A stretch of DNA of 64,000 nucleotides from Anthostomella pinea (taxonomy: Eukaryota; Ascomycota; Sordariomycetes; Xylariales; Xylariaceae): positions 4,278,001-4,342,000 of the forward strand of contig CAUWAG010000007.1 in NCBI GenBank assembly GCA_963556695.1. The letters are read 5' to 3'. Of the stretch, positions 22,446 to 35,368 are shown one piece after another. The translations under genes were made by a program, and so were the position numbers. Within the stretch, counting starts at the first letter, position 1. Every line of letters begins with the position of its first letter. The notes under the pieces are model-generated. The model did no database searches, had not been told where the DNA came from, and was given only the letters and a program-made list of their open reading frames with translations.

Positions 22446-24540
22446 GATGGTTTGGTTTGGTTTGGTTGTAGGTGCTTGTGTACACAGTCCTAGATCTCAG
22501 CTGTCCGTGACTCCTGTCAGCTTGCAGCTTTTGGGAGGTCGAGGTAGGGAGAGAGGGGATTCACGGAACAAGGTCCAGGGACGGGGAAGAGCTACCCTTG
22601 ATAAGCTGAGGTATGACGGGAGATGCGGGCTGGAGTGTTGGTGATGATGACGATGGGTGATGGTTGCTGTTTGCCGCAGGAACGACGACTCTTGGGTTGG
22701 AGGGCCGTTTGCTTGTTTGTTGGATGAGGTCGGATGGTTCACTTGTAAGACAGAAGAGGGGAAGAGAGGAGGGAGGAGTATCAGGAAGAGCCGGGAGAGG
22801 AGAAGGGAGAAGGAGCTACCAGTAGTCATGTAAAAGGGGAACCCCTCATCTGCTCTTTCCTACCGTAGCATGATGGATCAGCGACCAGCTGATGCGATTT
22901 CCTACCGTTGAGTACTTAGGGGTACAGTTAGGTTTCGTGTAGTAATGCAATGGGTACCTATTTACACGGTGTATCACCTTAGGTCGTATGGTAGGTAGCC
23001 AGAAGTAACGCCATGGCCCATGGCACGGGCGGGGTAGCATGATCAAGGTGAAGCTAGGTACAGCTACACGCCGTCAAGCACGTCGCCACGGGTGCAAGCG
23101 GACATGTAGATAGCCATGATGTACTGCAGCTACACGCAACGGTGGTGGTTCGGTACTTGTCTGACTACCTAGATCGCGTGACCAGCTCCTAGCAGCTCCT
23201 CTTCGCTGAGCTCCGTCGGAGAACAGGGGGACGAACAGCCCACTCCCGCTGTAACATCGTCAGGTGCTTGCCCGATATGGCCTAGTAACATATATAGAAC
23301 CTGGGGAAAATCCGGGGCACTTTTGACCCCATTCGGGTACTCCACTCCAGCTGCAGAGCCCCCGCCGGCAAGCCTCACATCAATGCTGCTGACCTCCTGT
23401 CCGATGCATCATGTGCTGGCCTTCTGGCATTCTGCTTTGGGCGAACCTGATATGTGTGATTATATGTCTATGTTGCTGGATGACAATGACCAGTGTTACG
23501 CTCGTCGGTCAAAGGAAGTCTTTCCCACGTCATCCGCTACCCCGAAGTTATAAGATAGGAGGTTGGTGTTGTTTCTGAGTCGCGGAATCCCCTCACGTTA
23601 AACGCGGGCGGGGTCTCTGTTTGACTATTGGTTGACTTGAGCACTTGTGGCTGTCCGCCGGATCAGCCAGTCATCCACTGAAGGTTATTATTCCTGAGGC
23701 GTCCTGTGACACCTCCAACAGTTCAGTTCCGGTGCTGTAAGTGAGGGGGAAAGGATAGACGAGCGATACTGTTGTAGTGCATATGTTACAAGGTGCTACG
23801 CACAGTAGGAATCCACTTATCAACTTCTCCGGTAGCCCTGGAGATTCCTCCCTCCAGCATCTTTACCAATACCAACCGTTTCACATATCGTTCCTAATGT
23901 GATCCGTTGCCGTTGAGAAGACGTACCATCCACATCCGGGCAGGTGGTGGAATAGCAGGACTCAATTATTTCCAGACTGCAATTCTAATCAAGGATGTCA
24001 GAGGGGCAGTTAGACGAGCTGTGGCTGCTCAGTGTCATAAATGCCAATATATGACCCCTGTTGTCACTAATGGCGAGTCGACCCGGTGAAGGTTGAATAG
24101 GCATGAGAGCGCAATATGCATGCAGCAATCTCCGGTAGCATGCGATGTAACCCATCGAACTGAGAGATTGTTCAAATAAGAACGACTGCATGAGCTGCAG
24201 GACCCGACCGGTGTACGGTTTGTGGCGCCCAAGCATCCGTATCAGTTTAACGCACCGCAACATTGCCAATGATCAACAAAGTGATGACAAAGTGATGAGA
24301 TGAGAATTGTGTAGAACTTCTGTGAAGAACACCTGACCGTGGAGGATCGGCAGTATGAATGGTTTATTATCGTAGAACGAGAGACCGTGAAGCGAAAACC
24401 CTAATGTAACGAACTCCGAGCAGCGCAATATCTTATGGGGTCCAGAGGGATCCCAGTTGCTCAACAACACAACACCACAACTTCCTCTTCCCACTCCCCG
24501 AGCATCAAGTAGACATTGAACAGCCACGGCCCGTCACCCT
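22446..24540. other. Intergenic, about 2.1 kb
   Basis: No supported gene. It begins with the DUF6699 promoter and leader, including a (GGTTT)n run near 22450-22465. Several open frames of 60-110 residues have no family features. Confidence 0.45.
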
Positions 24541-24855
24541 CTACTCTCCCTTCCCCGACCCCTGCCCACCTCCCGAAACGCCCTTAACAGTATTATCCAC
24601 CGCGCCCGTAACGCCCTTGCCCACATTGCCGACGCCCTGGGTCGCAGAGCCACCAATATCACCAACACCTTTAGTCGTGTCGCCGACCGCGCCACCCAGA
24701 CCCTCGGTGATCTTGCCGACGGTCGACGACAGGCCGCCCACCAGGCCGCCCTGGCCGTCGCCGCCCGTGAGGACGTTGTTGAGGCCGCCCGTCAGCCCGC
24801 CTAGGAGGCCTCCGCCTTCTTCGTTGCTGTTTTGGTTGGTTTTGTTGTCTGACAT
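24541..24855 (-). CDS. Small Gly-rich LEA-like protein
   Basis: A single-exon, 104-residue protein from ATG 24855. It opens with a polar segment (MSDNKTNQNSNEEGGG), followed by Gly/Leu/Val repeats (GLLGGLTGGL, GLVGGLSSTVGK). It then has weak 11-residue-like units rich in Gly, Val, Thr and Asp (GGAVGDTTKGVGDIGG, VGNVGKGVTGAV). It has no Cys, no signal peptide and no membrane helix. Composition and phrasing (AVGDT.KG, GLGGA) resemble the LEA-like N-terminal region of the large protein at 28807-33340, so it may be a small hydrophilic stress or dormancy protein. That role is inferred from composition only; low-complexity sequence limits confidence. Confidence 0.6.
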   Translation of the reverse strand: MSDNKTNQNSNEEGGGLLGGLTGGLNNVLTGGDGQGGLVGGLSSTVGKITEGLGGAVGDTTKGVGDIGGSATQGVGNVGKGVTGAVDNTVKGVSGGGQGSGKGE

Positions 24856-25612
24856 TGTCGCGGAAGCTGGGGTTTGTTTTTGGTTTTGTGTTTGTTATGG
24901 AGGATGGATGTGAAGTGACGGTGATGTATTATCGAGTCTCTTCTGAGATTGGTAGTTGGTCTTGTTCGATGTGGCCGTTAGGTATGGTGTTTCATGCGAG
25001 AACTGCAGAAAGGAAGATGCCTCCGTGTCCTCTGGCCTTATAGGACGACACCAGACAGAGCCCACGCAGCACAAAACAAGGTTCGACGTTTACATCGCAC
25101 CCGTATCTGGTGACGTGTTTCTCCCACCCCTCCAGATCTCCATGGAATCAGTAGATCACCGGAGACCATGGATGATACCAGTGGTTTGTTAGTAACGGAC
25201 ATGAATCTCGCAGTGACGGTGCGGAAAGCGGTTCTTAGGTGAAAGTTAGAAACACCAAGGTTGGCGGCTAACGCATGGGAGCCCGCGGAGAAACCTTCCC
25301 ACGGCTTACGAAGACGTCAATATCCCGAGGCTCGGACACTGATAGCAGACACATGCCACACACAGGAGAGGTCATAGGAAGAGAATGGAAAGTTGGTATT
25401 ATCAAGGGATGCCTGCTACACCACGCAAACAGCTGATCTGGAAAGGCTGAACCCGGTTTGTATCCATCCCCATGCCGCAGGAAGACTTCCTGTCTAGAAC
25501 CCCTGTAAACCTTCCCTGTGATGCACCCGTCACACCTCGCCATTCGCACACAAGAAACATGAAAGCGCCGCCAATGGCCCATAACGAAGACACATGATTC
25601 ACCTCAACGAGC
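24856..25612. other. Intergenic between Gly-rich gene and hydrolase gene
   Basis: No supported gene; promoter side of the Gly-rich gene and 3' flank of the hydrolase. Confidence 0.5.
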
Positions 25613-27869
25613 TCACTTAGCCGCGGCTGCAGACGGCTCTTCTTTAGTCTCGGGGTCTTGCTGGACCTCGGTCGTCGCCACAGGTTGTGTAGAAGGCTTC
25701 GCGTACCACTGGACGGTCAGTACTGGTAGGTCTGCGGGCTTAGACTCTTTCTCCTCTGTCTTCTCCTCTGTGCTCTCCTCTGTGCTCTCCTCTGTGCTCC
25801 CATCGGTCTTCTCATCGATTTTCTCATCGATTTTCCCATCGGTGGTCTCGGTCGCCTCTGTCGTCTTTTCAGTCTCGTCGGTCTTCCCGGTTTCCGTCTC
25901 TATTGGCTTGTCTGTGTCAAGAGTATCTTTCTTCTCCTCTGTCTTCTCCTTGGTGCTCCCATCGGTCTTCTCATCGATTTTCCCATCGCTAGTCTCGGTC
26001 GTCTCTGGCGTCTTTTCAGCCTTCTCGGTTTCCGTCTCTGCTGGCTTGTCTGTGTCGGGAGTATCTGCCTGCTGTTTCTTACCCCACATGTTAACCGTCG
26101 GCATGGATGGCATCTGAGGCATCGAGGGCAATTGTGTGGGGATGTATTGTGTGGGGATGTAAGAGCTGAAGCTTGGCCCAGAGGGCATTTCAGGCAGACT
26201 CGTTGGCACGTAGGATGCAACGCCTGTCCCTGCTCCTTGTGCAACGCCCATGAGATACCGCATGTAACTGCTCTTGCGCTCTTCTTTGGTACCACCACCG
26301 ACTGGAGGGATATCTTCATCATCGTCGGGTAGTGGCACGGCGGCAGCTGCAGCGGTAATGTCCAGTGGTGATTCGTCGGGCAGATCATCCCCAGTTTGCT
26401 GTCCATCGGGTAGGGAGTCAGTCGAGGTACTGCCAAGGCCATCAGTCTTGGGGATTTCCTGGCCATCTTCTGTGGTTGTGACAGGTTGCTCCACGGCTTC
26501 TGGTGGTGGCGGTGTGGCAAACTTGGGATCATCCACAATGTCGGAGTCGTCGTTGAACCATCCGATGACGATATTGGCGGCTTCGTCAGTCATCTGCTCG
26601 TACTCCTCATTCTTGTCTCGAACAAACATGCTCATGTGCGCTTGGATCTCATCATCAACTCTCTTGATGACTTTCCGAGAGAATATGGAATGAGCTTGAT
26701 GATCTGCGGGCGGAATGGCACAAAATGTTCGCTCAGGAACGAAGTAGCCGCCACTCCATACTCCATTCTCCCCCAGCGAAGTGTAGAAGTCGTGGATGCC
26801 AACACCCTTGAGTAGTCCCATACGTTCGAGTCTTCGGCTGAGCTCTTGTTGCTTCATCAGTGTGCCAACGAACGTAAAGTGATCAGAGAGGTACTCAAAA
26901 GATCGGCCAACGTTGCCACGGTTGATGTACGCCAGCCCGTTGCTGAGTGTGTCCACGCTGCTCTGGTAGCCTTCCTTGACAGAGTCTTTGTTGAGGTTGC
27001 GCATGTTTTTCATGCCGCTGATGATCTGCTGGCGATAGGTGTATGCAGTCACACCTCCAGCAGCGATGGCGCCAACGGTACCAGTGCGCATAGCGATGAG
27101 CTGCCAACCCTGCCATGCTGGGCTGGATGACTTGGCCGCAGGGAGAGTTGAGGCTGACCTTTTGGACGCAATAGAGCCGAGAGCAGACGGTGCTGCGGAG
27201 GACAGGGCTGTCATGACATTGAAAACGCTGCTGACTTTCTGGTAGTTTGAAAAGGCACCGTAGACAAACATGGACCTCGCCAGGCCGTTAAAAGGTGTGT
27301 CAAAAGTCAAGACGCCCTGAATCAAGGGAAAGATGGGCGAGTCTTCCTGACCATTCGCGATTCTCTCGTTCAGAACGAGCATGAGAGAATCGGATGCGAC
27401 GAAGCCCCTAGGAAATGTAAGTCAGCGTGGCAAAACTTGATCAAGTATGGGGGATACATACCCCATCGAATGTGCCACCATAATGACTCCGACCTCACGA
27501 TCATTTGGGGGCCATGGCTTCTCGGTGTGCTCCTTGCGCACTTCCATGACCTTTTCCTTCAGCCTGTTATCCGTGAGCGAAGGATGCTACCGAGAGTGGT
27601 GGACTTGGGCTCACCATGATAGAAAGGCTTCCGAGCACTGTCCCAGCTCGCCCTTGGTCTCATACTGTGGATACACGATGGACTCGACATGCTGGTCAGG
27701 CAGCTTCTTGGCTACCTGGGTCTTCAAATCGTAGGGAAAGTCGCGGAAGGTGTTGTCGTTCCCCTATGGGGGTGTCAGCTGGGACGGTGGCAGGATGGGT
27801 GTCGCACGGAGCGGCGATCCGACTCACCTTGAAGCCGTGGATGAAGCAGAGCAATAGTGTTCGTGGCAT
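25613..27869 (-). CDS. Alpha/beta-hydrolase (DUF676/lipase-like) with acidic repeat tail
   Basis: Four exons (27869-27828, 27763-27615, 27563-27462, 27407-25613) give 695 residues; all joins keep frame. The N-terminus MPRTLLLCFIHGFKGND has the HG oxyanion-type motif of the fold. The nucleophile elbow, split by intron 3, becomes VAHSMGGFVASDS with Ser96. It has Ala instead of the usual first Gly of GXSXG. TFDTPFNGLARS about 30 residues later is also typical of DUF676-like serine esterases. After about residue 380 comes a long disordered tail rich in Pro, Glu, Thr and Lys, with degenerate EKTDGSTEEKTEEK repeats. Likely a cytosolic lipid or ester hydrolase. The low-complexity tail is visible at DNA level as near-repeats at 25750-26040. 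Confidence 0.85.
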
Positions 27870-28806
27870 TGTGAGCTAGGGAAATCGGATGCTATAATCA
27901 ATCACAGGGAGTAATAATGAAGAGGTCTAGAATCCACCAGGTCGTGAACAGAGGTGGACGGTAAGGGTGGACGGTATGGAAGGTATTGGACTTATGAGGT
28001 ACCTTACTCACGCAGGTAGGTATTGATTGTACTTATGTAGGTGCATGTCCAATGAGGACGAACCGCCACCCGCCAACGCCGGGGGAAGAACCAAGTCCTC
28101 CAACTCCAGTCTGCTGCTGCTGCTGTGATTCCCGACTGAGTGGTCACACCCTCACCCTCATCGCAGCTGCCCTGTACGTCATTCCACGTCACTAGCGGCC
28201 AACAGCGCCTGGAATACCTGATTCAGCGATTCGCATATCAAAGCTAAAGAGGTAGATTGAGAACGTGCAGGTTTTGGGACTGGACGGTCATGTTGGCGCG
28301 AAGGGAGGCCTGGTGATGAAGTCTTGCAAGTGGCTCGGCCTTGGAGATTGGAGGATGACACCCAGAGTCCAATCCCCCGCTGGGCGAGTGTCGGCGTTTG
28401 AGAACCATGATAATGGAAATTCGAGGATACGGAGGATCGTGTGTATTGACTACGATGTCACATTGCTGGACTCGAAAGCGCGATATTATAGATCTGATCG
28501 CAACGTTGTCGCCTGGAGTAGGTGATACGCAAAGCTCACATCACAATAAGCACAATTCAAACTCACAGAAGACGCTATGAAGTAGAAGAATAAAGTGAAA
28601 TAGCTATGAACTACTCGTACAGGAGGCATTTTTCGCAAACCAGGTAGAAACATGTGCTCGTCAATCATAACAGACAATAAGACTGAATGCCGCCGACTAC
28701 CAATTTCCAAACCCGCCAAGTACCCAGATGAGATTATACAGAAGTGATTAGACAACATGGATTACAGTTAGACCCATTACACTTCGCATCGAGACGCGCT
28801 GCGCCT
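27870..28806. other. Intergenic, about 0.9 kb
   Basis: No supported gene; hydrolase promoter and 3' flank of the large LEA-like gene. Confidence 0.5.
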
Positions 28807-31800
28807 CTACTTCTTGCCCGTCAACGAACCGACGACACCGCCGAGACCCAGACCGCCGAGGACCTTGTTCAGTCCGAGGCCGCCTAGCAGGTTGTTGACC
28901 AAACCGCCAAGGCCGAGGCCGTTGAGCAACTTGCCCACGAGACCCAGGACACCGCTGAGCAGCAGGCCGACAGCAGCGATGATCTGGAACAGAGGCTCGG
29001 ACAGGAGACCCCATAGAGGGTTGATGCCCTTCTTGGCCTTGGGCAGGTTCTCGAGCTTGCGCTTGGCACGCTCGATCATCTCGGTGACATTGCCCGTAAG
29101 CTCCTTGAGGAGCTCGGCCAGCCGGGCCTCCTCAGGCGTGGCTGCGCGCGTCGCAGACTTGCCCTGGGCCTGGTTCTGGATGCGGCCGTCGGGGTCAAGA
29201 CCACGGATAACACCGTTGGCTTCCGTGAGGATCTTGCTACCTTCCTCGATGAGTGGTCGGACCGTGTCGACGAGCTTTTCCTCGTCGCGGTCTTCCTCCG
29301 ACTTGGCCTCCTCGGCATCGATGCTCTGTTACGAGTATGGTTAGCTGATGCTTAGACGGAACAAAATGGAGCAAAGGTTGACTTACACCCTCAATGTGCC
29401 GGAGGATGGGCTTGATCTTCTCAAGCGACTGCTCGATGCAGTACGAGATGCGGTTGGCGATCTGCTTATCCTGCTCGAGCTGCAGACGAGCCTCTCTCTC
29501 CTCCTCGGTCTCTTCAGGTTCGGGCTCAGGTTCCTCCTCGGAGATCTCGGCGAGCAATGAGCAGTGACCCAGGCGGTTGCCCTTGGAGTCAACAACGTCG
29601 CCGTCGTCGTCGATTACCTTACCGATACACTGGCTCACTTCACCTGAAGTTACCTTTCCAATGAGGTTTCCATTGTCGTCCACGACGTTGCCTTCATTGT
29701 TGACACGTCTGCCAGACATGGGGCTGACGTCCTTCTTCTCAGGAATCTGGGAGAGCAGAGAGCAATGACCCATCTTGTTCCCCTTCTTGTCAACGACGTT
29801 GGCATCGTTGTCAACAAGCAAGCCGGCACACTCGCTGAGTTCGCCCGAGGTGAGCTTGCCGATGACGTCGCCGGCGTTGTCCACGACATTGCCTTCACGG
29901 TTGACACGTAGGCCAGCCATGGGGCTGATATCTTCCTCTTCAGGAATCTCCGACAGCAATGAGCAGTGACCCAACTTATTGCCCTTCTTGTCGACAACAT
30001 CGGCATCATTGTTGATAGGCTTGCCAGCGCACTCGCTAAGCTCGCCAGAAGTGAGCTTGCCGATGACATCTCCAGCGCTATCGACGACGTTGCCTTCGCG
30101 GTTGCAGCGTAGGCCAGCCATGGGGCTGACATCCTCCTCCTCGGGGATTTCTGCCAACAGGGAGCAGTGACCCAGCCTGTTACCTTTGGAGTCAATGACA
30201 TCGCCTCCATCGTCAATGGACTGGCCAGCGCAATTCTTCAGGTCACCATCCGTGAGCTTGCCCATGATTTCACCATCCTGATCAATAACGTTGCCCTCGC
30301 GGTTGACCTTCTTGCCAGACATGGGGTTGATCTCCTTCTCAACTTCAGGTTCTTCCCAGCGTTCGGCTTGACCGAGCTGGTTACCGTTCTTGTCGAGGAT
30401 ATCACCGTCATCATCAACGGGGCGGCCAGCGAGGGCCTTGGGGTCACCAGAGACGAGGCGGCCGACGACATCACCACCGGGAGTGACAACCTTGCCCTCC
30501 TTGGTGACAGTGCATCCTTGGAGCTCGCTGAAAGGACCCTCCTTCATGCCCTCGCGCTCGGCTTCGGGTACGAGCTCACACTTGCCGATGACATCACCGC
30601 CTTCGTTGCGGATGAAGCCCTGCTTGTCACACATCTTGCCGATGAGACGGGGCAACGGGCCCTCAATGACCCGACCGTAGATGTCGCCGTGCTTGTCGAC
30701 AGCGTTCCCGGCCTTGTTGATGCGCTTGCCAGCCAGGGCCGACATGTCGATCTCGGGTTCAGGCTCCTCTTCAGGTGCTTCCCAACGCTGGGCACGACCA
30801 AGTTGGTTGCCGGCCTTGTCCAAGATGTCGCCATCGGCGTCAACAGCCTTGCCCTTCAACTTCTTGGCATCACCCTCAACGACAATGCCGACTTGTTCGT
30901 CGTTGTACATGACAGCGCCGTTCTCGCCGACGAGGGCGCCAGGGAAGTCCTCGAATGGCGAAGGCTCACTGACCTCCTCGCGCTCGCCCTCGGGGATGGG
31001 CTCGGCCTTGCCAATGACCTTGCCAGCGTCGCTAAAGATCTCTCCGTTGTCGCCCACCTTCTTACCGAGAAGGTTCTTGAGAACGCCCTGGACGACGTGG
31101 CCGAAGACTTGACCCTTCTCATCGACGACATTGCCGGCCTTGTTGACCTTCTTGCCGACGAGCATGGAGTAGTCAATTGCCTCCTCCTCGGGCTCTTCTT
31201 CCTCTTCAGCCTCGGCGCGCTCGGCACGTCCAATAGTGTTACCGTTCTTATCAAGGATGTCACCATCGGCATCAACCTTCTTACCGATCAAATTCTGGAA
31301 GTCATCGCCAACAACGACACCGACCTGGCGGCCTTCGAAGATGACCTTGCCGAACTTGTCAACTGTCGCATCGGGGAAGTCCTCGAAGGGGGACGACTCA
31401 TTCTGAAGAGCCTCGGGAAGGACTTCGACCTCGCCAATGACGTTGCCTTGTCCATCCCAAACTTTGCCATTCTTGTCTGGTGACTTGCCAATGAGCTTCT
31501 TGAGCTCGCCGCTCTTGATTTTGCCGAGCGGGTTGCCGTTGTCATCGACGACATTGCCGGCCTTGTTGATCTTCAGCCCGTTAAGGATGGAGATGTCAGG
31601 GAGGTTGGCACCCTCCTCGGCTCCCTCGACCTGCTCCCCGGCTTGCTCTTCGGCTCCAGCGGCTTGCTCCTTGGCAGCGTCGATCGCATCGAGACGCTCA
31701 GCAGCTTCTGGCACCTCGTCCTTGATGCGTCCAACTACAGTACCCTCAGGCACCAAGTCGACTTTGCCGAGAACAGTCTCGTTGTCGCCAAGGAGGTTGC

Positions 31801-33340
31801 CACGGCCATCGATTCCCTTGATGTCCTTGTTGAGCAGATGTTCGAAGTCTTGACCTTCAGCCAGCTTGCCGAGAATCTTGCCGTTCTTGTCTGTGACCTG
31901 CCCATCTTCACCGATGTTGAATGGGCTCTCGAACATGCCAATAACCTTGTCAGCCACAGTCGGGGAAAATGATGGAATCTGAACGGGCGCAGCTTGCTTG
32001 GCGTCGTCCAGCGCATTCAGGCGGTCCGCGGCTTCGGGAACCTCCTCCTTGATACGCTGCGCGATAGAGCCCTCCGGCGCGATATCGACCTTGCCGATCA
32101 CAGTGTCGTTCTCACCGAGCAGGTTGCCCTCGCCGTCGATGCCTCTGACCTCCTTGCCCACGAGGTCCTGGATGTCTTGGCCTTCGGCCAGCTTGCCGAG
32201 GACCTTGCCGCTTTGGTCGGTGACCTTGCCACCGTCGGAGACAGTAAAAGGTCCATCGAACATGGCAACGATCTTGTTGGCAACAGAGGGTGATAATTCT
32301 GGGATGTTGGGAAGATCTTGCTCAGGTAGGCCGTCAGCTTTGGAACCGAGGTCTGCTTTGGACCCAGCCTTGGAGCCAAGGTCTTGATCCTGGTCGGCCA
32401 TATCCTTAGTGTCGATGGGTGGTGCCTCCTTGGCCTTTTCTTGAATCTCTTTGGCGGCCTGCTCATCATCAGGTACGTCAGCGGCACCCTCGGCTTTCTC
32501 GCCAGCATCGCCAGCAGCACCCTCCGCTGTGTCGGCGGCACCTTCTGCTTTCTCACCAACATCGCCGGCAGCACCCTCTGCTGTGTCGGCGGCACCCTTT
32601 GCTGTGTCGTCGGCGGCGCCCTCTGGTGTCTCGCCAACATCGCCGGCAGCGCCTTTCGCAGTATCAGCAGCGCCCTCGGCAGTGTCACCAGCCCCCTCCG
32701 CCGCGTCGCCCGCAGCGCCCGTAGCGCCTTCGGCAGTGTCGCCAGCGGTATCGGTGGCTCCCTGAGCGGCATCACCGACCTGATCTGTGGTGTCCTTGGT
32801 GCCAGTCGCATTACCGGCGGCGTCGGTGGCACTCTTGGCGGTGTCGCCGACAGCTCCGGTTGCGCCCTTTGTGGCGTTGCCAAGGCCACTTGCGACACCA
32901 CCGACCGCCGACTTTGCTGTATCGGCGACGCCTCCTGATTGTTGGTCATCGCCCTTACCCGACTTCGTCGTGTAGTTGAGGTCAGAAGCAACATCATCTA
33001 AGGGCTCAGCCTTGCCAACAACTCCGCCATCGTCGTCTAGGATATCGCCTTCTTGTGTGACGATGAAGCCATTAAATTTGGATGCTTCGCCGTCGGTGAC
33101 TTTGCCGATCGGGTTGCCATCGTCGTCGATGACCTCGCCGCTCTCGTTGATGCGGCCAGCGGCTGGCACCATCTCGCCCTCACCCTCGTTCGATTCATCC
33201 ATGTTCGACTCTGATGTGCCTGGCATGGAGCGGGGGGCTTCTGGCTTGTCGGCGCCTTCGGTGGCCTTGCCGGCCGTATCGCCGACTTGTTGTGTGGTCT
33301 TGTCCAAGGAATCCTTGGCCGAGTCTGTGATGCCGGACAT
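28807..33340 (-). CDS. Giant LEA-like/DUF3659 repeat protein with DUF6987-like C-terminus
   Basis: Two exons, 33340-29387 and 29325-28807, across a 61-nt phase-0 intron (GTAAGT...AACAG) give 1,490 residues. I chose ATG 33340 (MSGITDSAKDSLDKTTQQ); frame upstream of it is only the HTQ-rich translation of a minisatellite. Architecture: LEA-like 11-residue-type repeats (DTAEGAAGDVGEKAEGAAD) at about 150-290; then about 13 DUF3659-type units of 60-70 residues, each with the pattern V..(E/A)GNVVD..G..IGK(L/V). The end is Ala/Gln-rich helical sequence plus a Gly/Leu hydrophobic stretch (IIAAVGLLLSGVLGLVG, then GLGGLVNNLLGGLGL). The last four units are nearly identical with a 201-bp DNA period. Fungal relatives are annotated as LEA-domain proteins; a desiccation or dormancy role is only inferred. 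A TATA-like ATAAATA lies about 210 bp upstream of the start. Confidence 0.88.
29560..30340 (-). repeat. Tandem 201-bp coding repeats in the LEA/DUF3659 gene
   Basis: Four consecutive units of 201 bp (67 residues), each encoding a SPMxGxRVNxEGNVVD-type start and a KGNxxGHCSLL-type end. Equivalent CATGGGGCTGA sites recur at about 29718, 29918 and 30119, exactly one period apart. Confidence 0.9.
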
Positions 33341-33433
33341 GGCTGCGGGATGAATGAATGTAACTGGGTCTTCGTCTGTAATATATGTATGTGTAGTGAC
33401 CACGACTTTATGGTGGCCGTCAGGGGGTGTTGA

Positions 33434-33490
33434 TTGGGTATGTTGGGTATGTTGGGTATGCTGGTTATGTTGGGTATGGTGGGTATGATT
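33434..33490. repeat. TTGGGTATG minisatellite in the LEA gene leader
   Basis: About six copies of a 9-bp unit, ttgggtatg, with variants ctggttatg and gtgggtatg. They lie 95-150 bp upstream of the LEA-like gene's ATG, in its promoter or 5' leader. Confidence 0.85.
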
Positions 33491-35221
33491 GCGGTGAGTA
33501 GTCATGAAGTCCGGGAGGTCAATGCCAGTAGAGTTTCACGGCGCATTTAGTATTTATGAGGATGTGATCATGATGAAAGCAACAGCAGACTGGGTCCTGC
33601 GAGGGCCTCGCCTTACGTCACTTGGAGAGGAGCTCCATGGGTAGCTATCCTGGGGAGACGAACAGCTCGTTCTCCCATCCCCGCAGGTTGGATTCGTCAC
33701 ATATTGGGTTCGACGTCATGCCGGCCCTGTTGGCGCTGAGATAGATGGCCTAGAACGTCATCAGGAGCAAAGTCATGGCAGCCATGACAAAGGTCGTGGT
33801 TGACACCAGTCACAAGCCACGAATGAGGCTGCCCGTTCCCTGCGAGTAAGCGTCGATCCCCGGCCGAGTGGCACAAGGGTAGCAGACCGCGCAGGGTCTG
33901 TGGCTAGTCAAGCAGGGCGAGCTCGCGCCACGGCTGCACGGCTGGAGAATGGCGAAACATGCTGTGGACTGTGTCGTGGGGTTGGGCGGTCCTGGATGGA
34001 AATGGGGGGCGGCCATTGGCCGGCGGCGTGCAGGACGGGGATGGAAAACAAGATTCTCGCTCGAAGCTGTTGGGAGCCATGTCGGACACACAGTGAATTC
34101 CGTAGGGTGTCCGCGGGTGTCCCAGCGTCGGATCTCGATGGTGGCGAGCTTCCTGGAGCTCGATGCAGGCCGCGGCGCTTTTTGGCTGCTTGGGTTGCGT
34201 GTCTGCTGGGGGGATGCCGGCATGGCGAGGGCTAGAGGCTTGGACTCCTTGGAGGTGGTGAGAAGTCGCATCTCAAGCGCGCATCCGGCATCCAGGGTGC
34301 TCCTTCTGATACACAGCATGGACTCTGGCGGGCACAAAACCAGGCAGCGGTCGTGATCCCCATCCCCAACCTCATCAGCCACGGCAGCCGCAGGGGCCTT
34401 GGGATCTGATGGCAGGATGGACGATGGACGATGGGGCGGATGGGGTCCCGCGGGTCTATCTGACGCCCCTACCCCTTGATGGTGATCTGATTGCCTACCA
34501 ACCAACACTAGGGCCAACAGCCGCGCGGTGTGGGAGGAGTGAGTGAGGCACCGCGAGAACCTTCCCAATGCTAGTGTGTAGTATGCACCCGCTGCTCCAT
34601 CCGCCCACGCGGCCGGGCCAGGTAGGTAGGCGTCAAGTCGCGGCGGGGTCAGTTGGGGTCCATGTCTGGGTGTGTGGCAGCTCACGTCACTATCCACATA
34701 CTCAACCGGTTTTCCCCCTGTTCTGCCTGTCGGTCAAGCCACACCAGGAAGGTCCTCGAGGTCCAAGACATGGTGGCCAGCCGTCAAACGTCAGAGCCTG
34801 GTTGCCTGGAAGTCGTGGAATCGTGGAATCGTGGAATCGTGCATTGGATGTCCAGCTGTCTCGAGAGTCGACAGGAGGTTGTGCAATGTTCATAATTGAT
34901 TCATGTTGGGTCGAGGTCCATGTCACCACCTGCAGACATGAGTCAGGCAGTTCAGGGCAGTCAGGACCAACATTGAACTACTGCCACCACCCGCCACAAT
35001 TTAACAAACTTTGGTGGCTCATTGCATCAATTGATTTCCACCAATGAGCCGCATGACCCAACCTTCAACGCAACCTGTCTCAACCTCAACTGACAACCTG
35101 TCTCAACCTTGGAAGCTGGTCTCCGCGTGTCCGGGTGTTATTACCGTGCGCCGCACCTTGGGAATTTGAAACGAGTCGTAACTTGATAAGCGTTGTTGTT
35201 CCAAGGTTGGTAACATGCTAC

Positions 35222-35368
35222 GGAAATTGACCATGTTGTGATTTTCAAGCCTGGACCTATGTTCCTTGCTGCGATCTTCCCAAGCGTGGACAATCCGAAA
35301 TTGACCTTGCTGTGAATCTCAAGCGTGGGACATATGTTCCTTGCCACGATCCTTAGCATGGGCAAGGG
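35222..35368. repeat. Imperfect tandem duplication, 73-bp period
   Basis: Two copies beginning gaaattgacc(a/t)tg at about 35224 and 35297. Both continue with a tgtga.t.tcaagc phrase, then tatgttccttg and cgatc. Outside any supported gene. Confidence 0.75.

Noticed and set aside
30167..31483. 438-residue plus-strand frame opposite the LEA/DUF3659 gene
   Set aside because: It is the antisense reading of a highly periodic coding repeat; its periodicity comes from the real gene's codons.
33810..34697. 295-residue open frame on the minus strand upstream of the LEA-like gene
   Set aside because: No domain, erratic Pro/Ser/His composition, and no splice or start context; looks like a chance frame in GC-rich leader or intergenic DNA.
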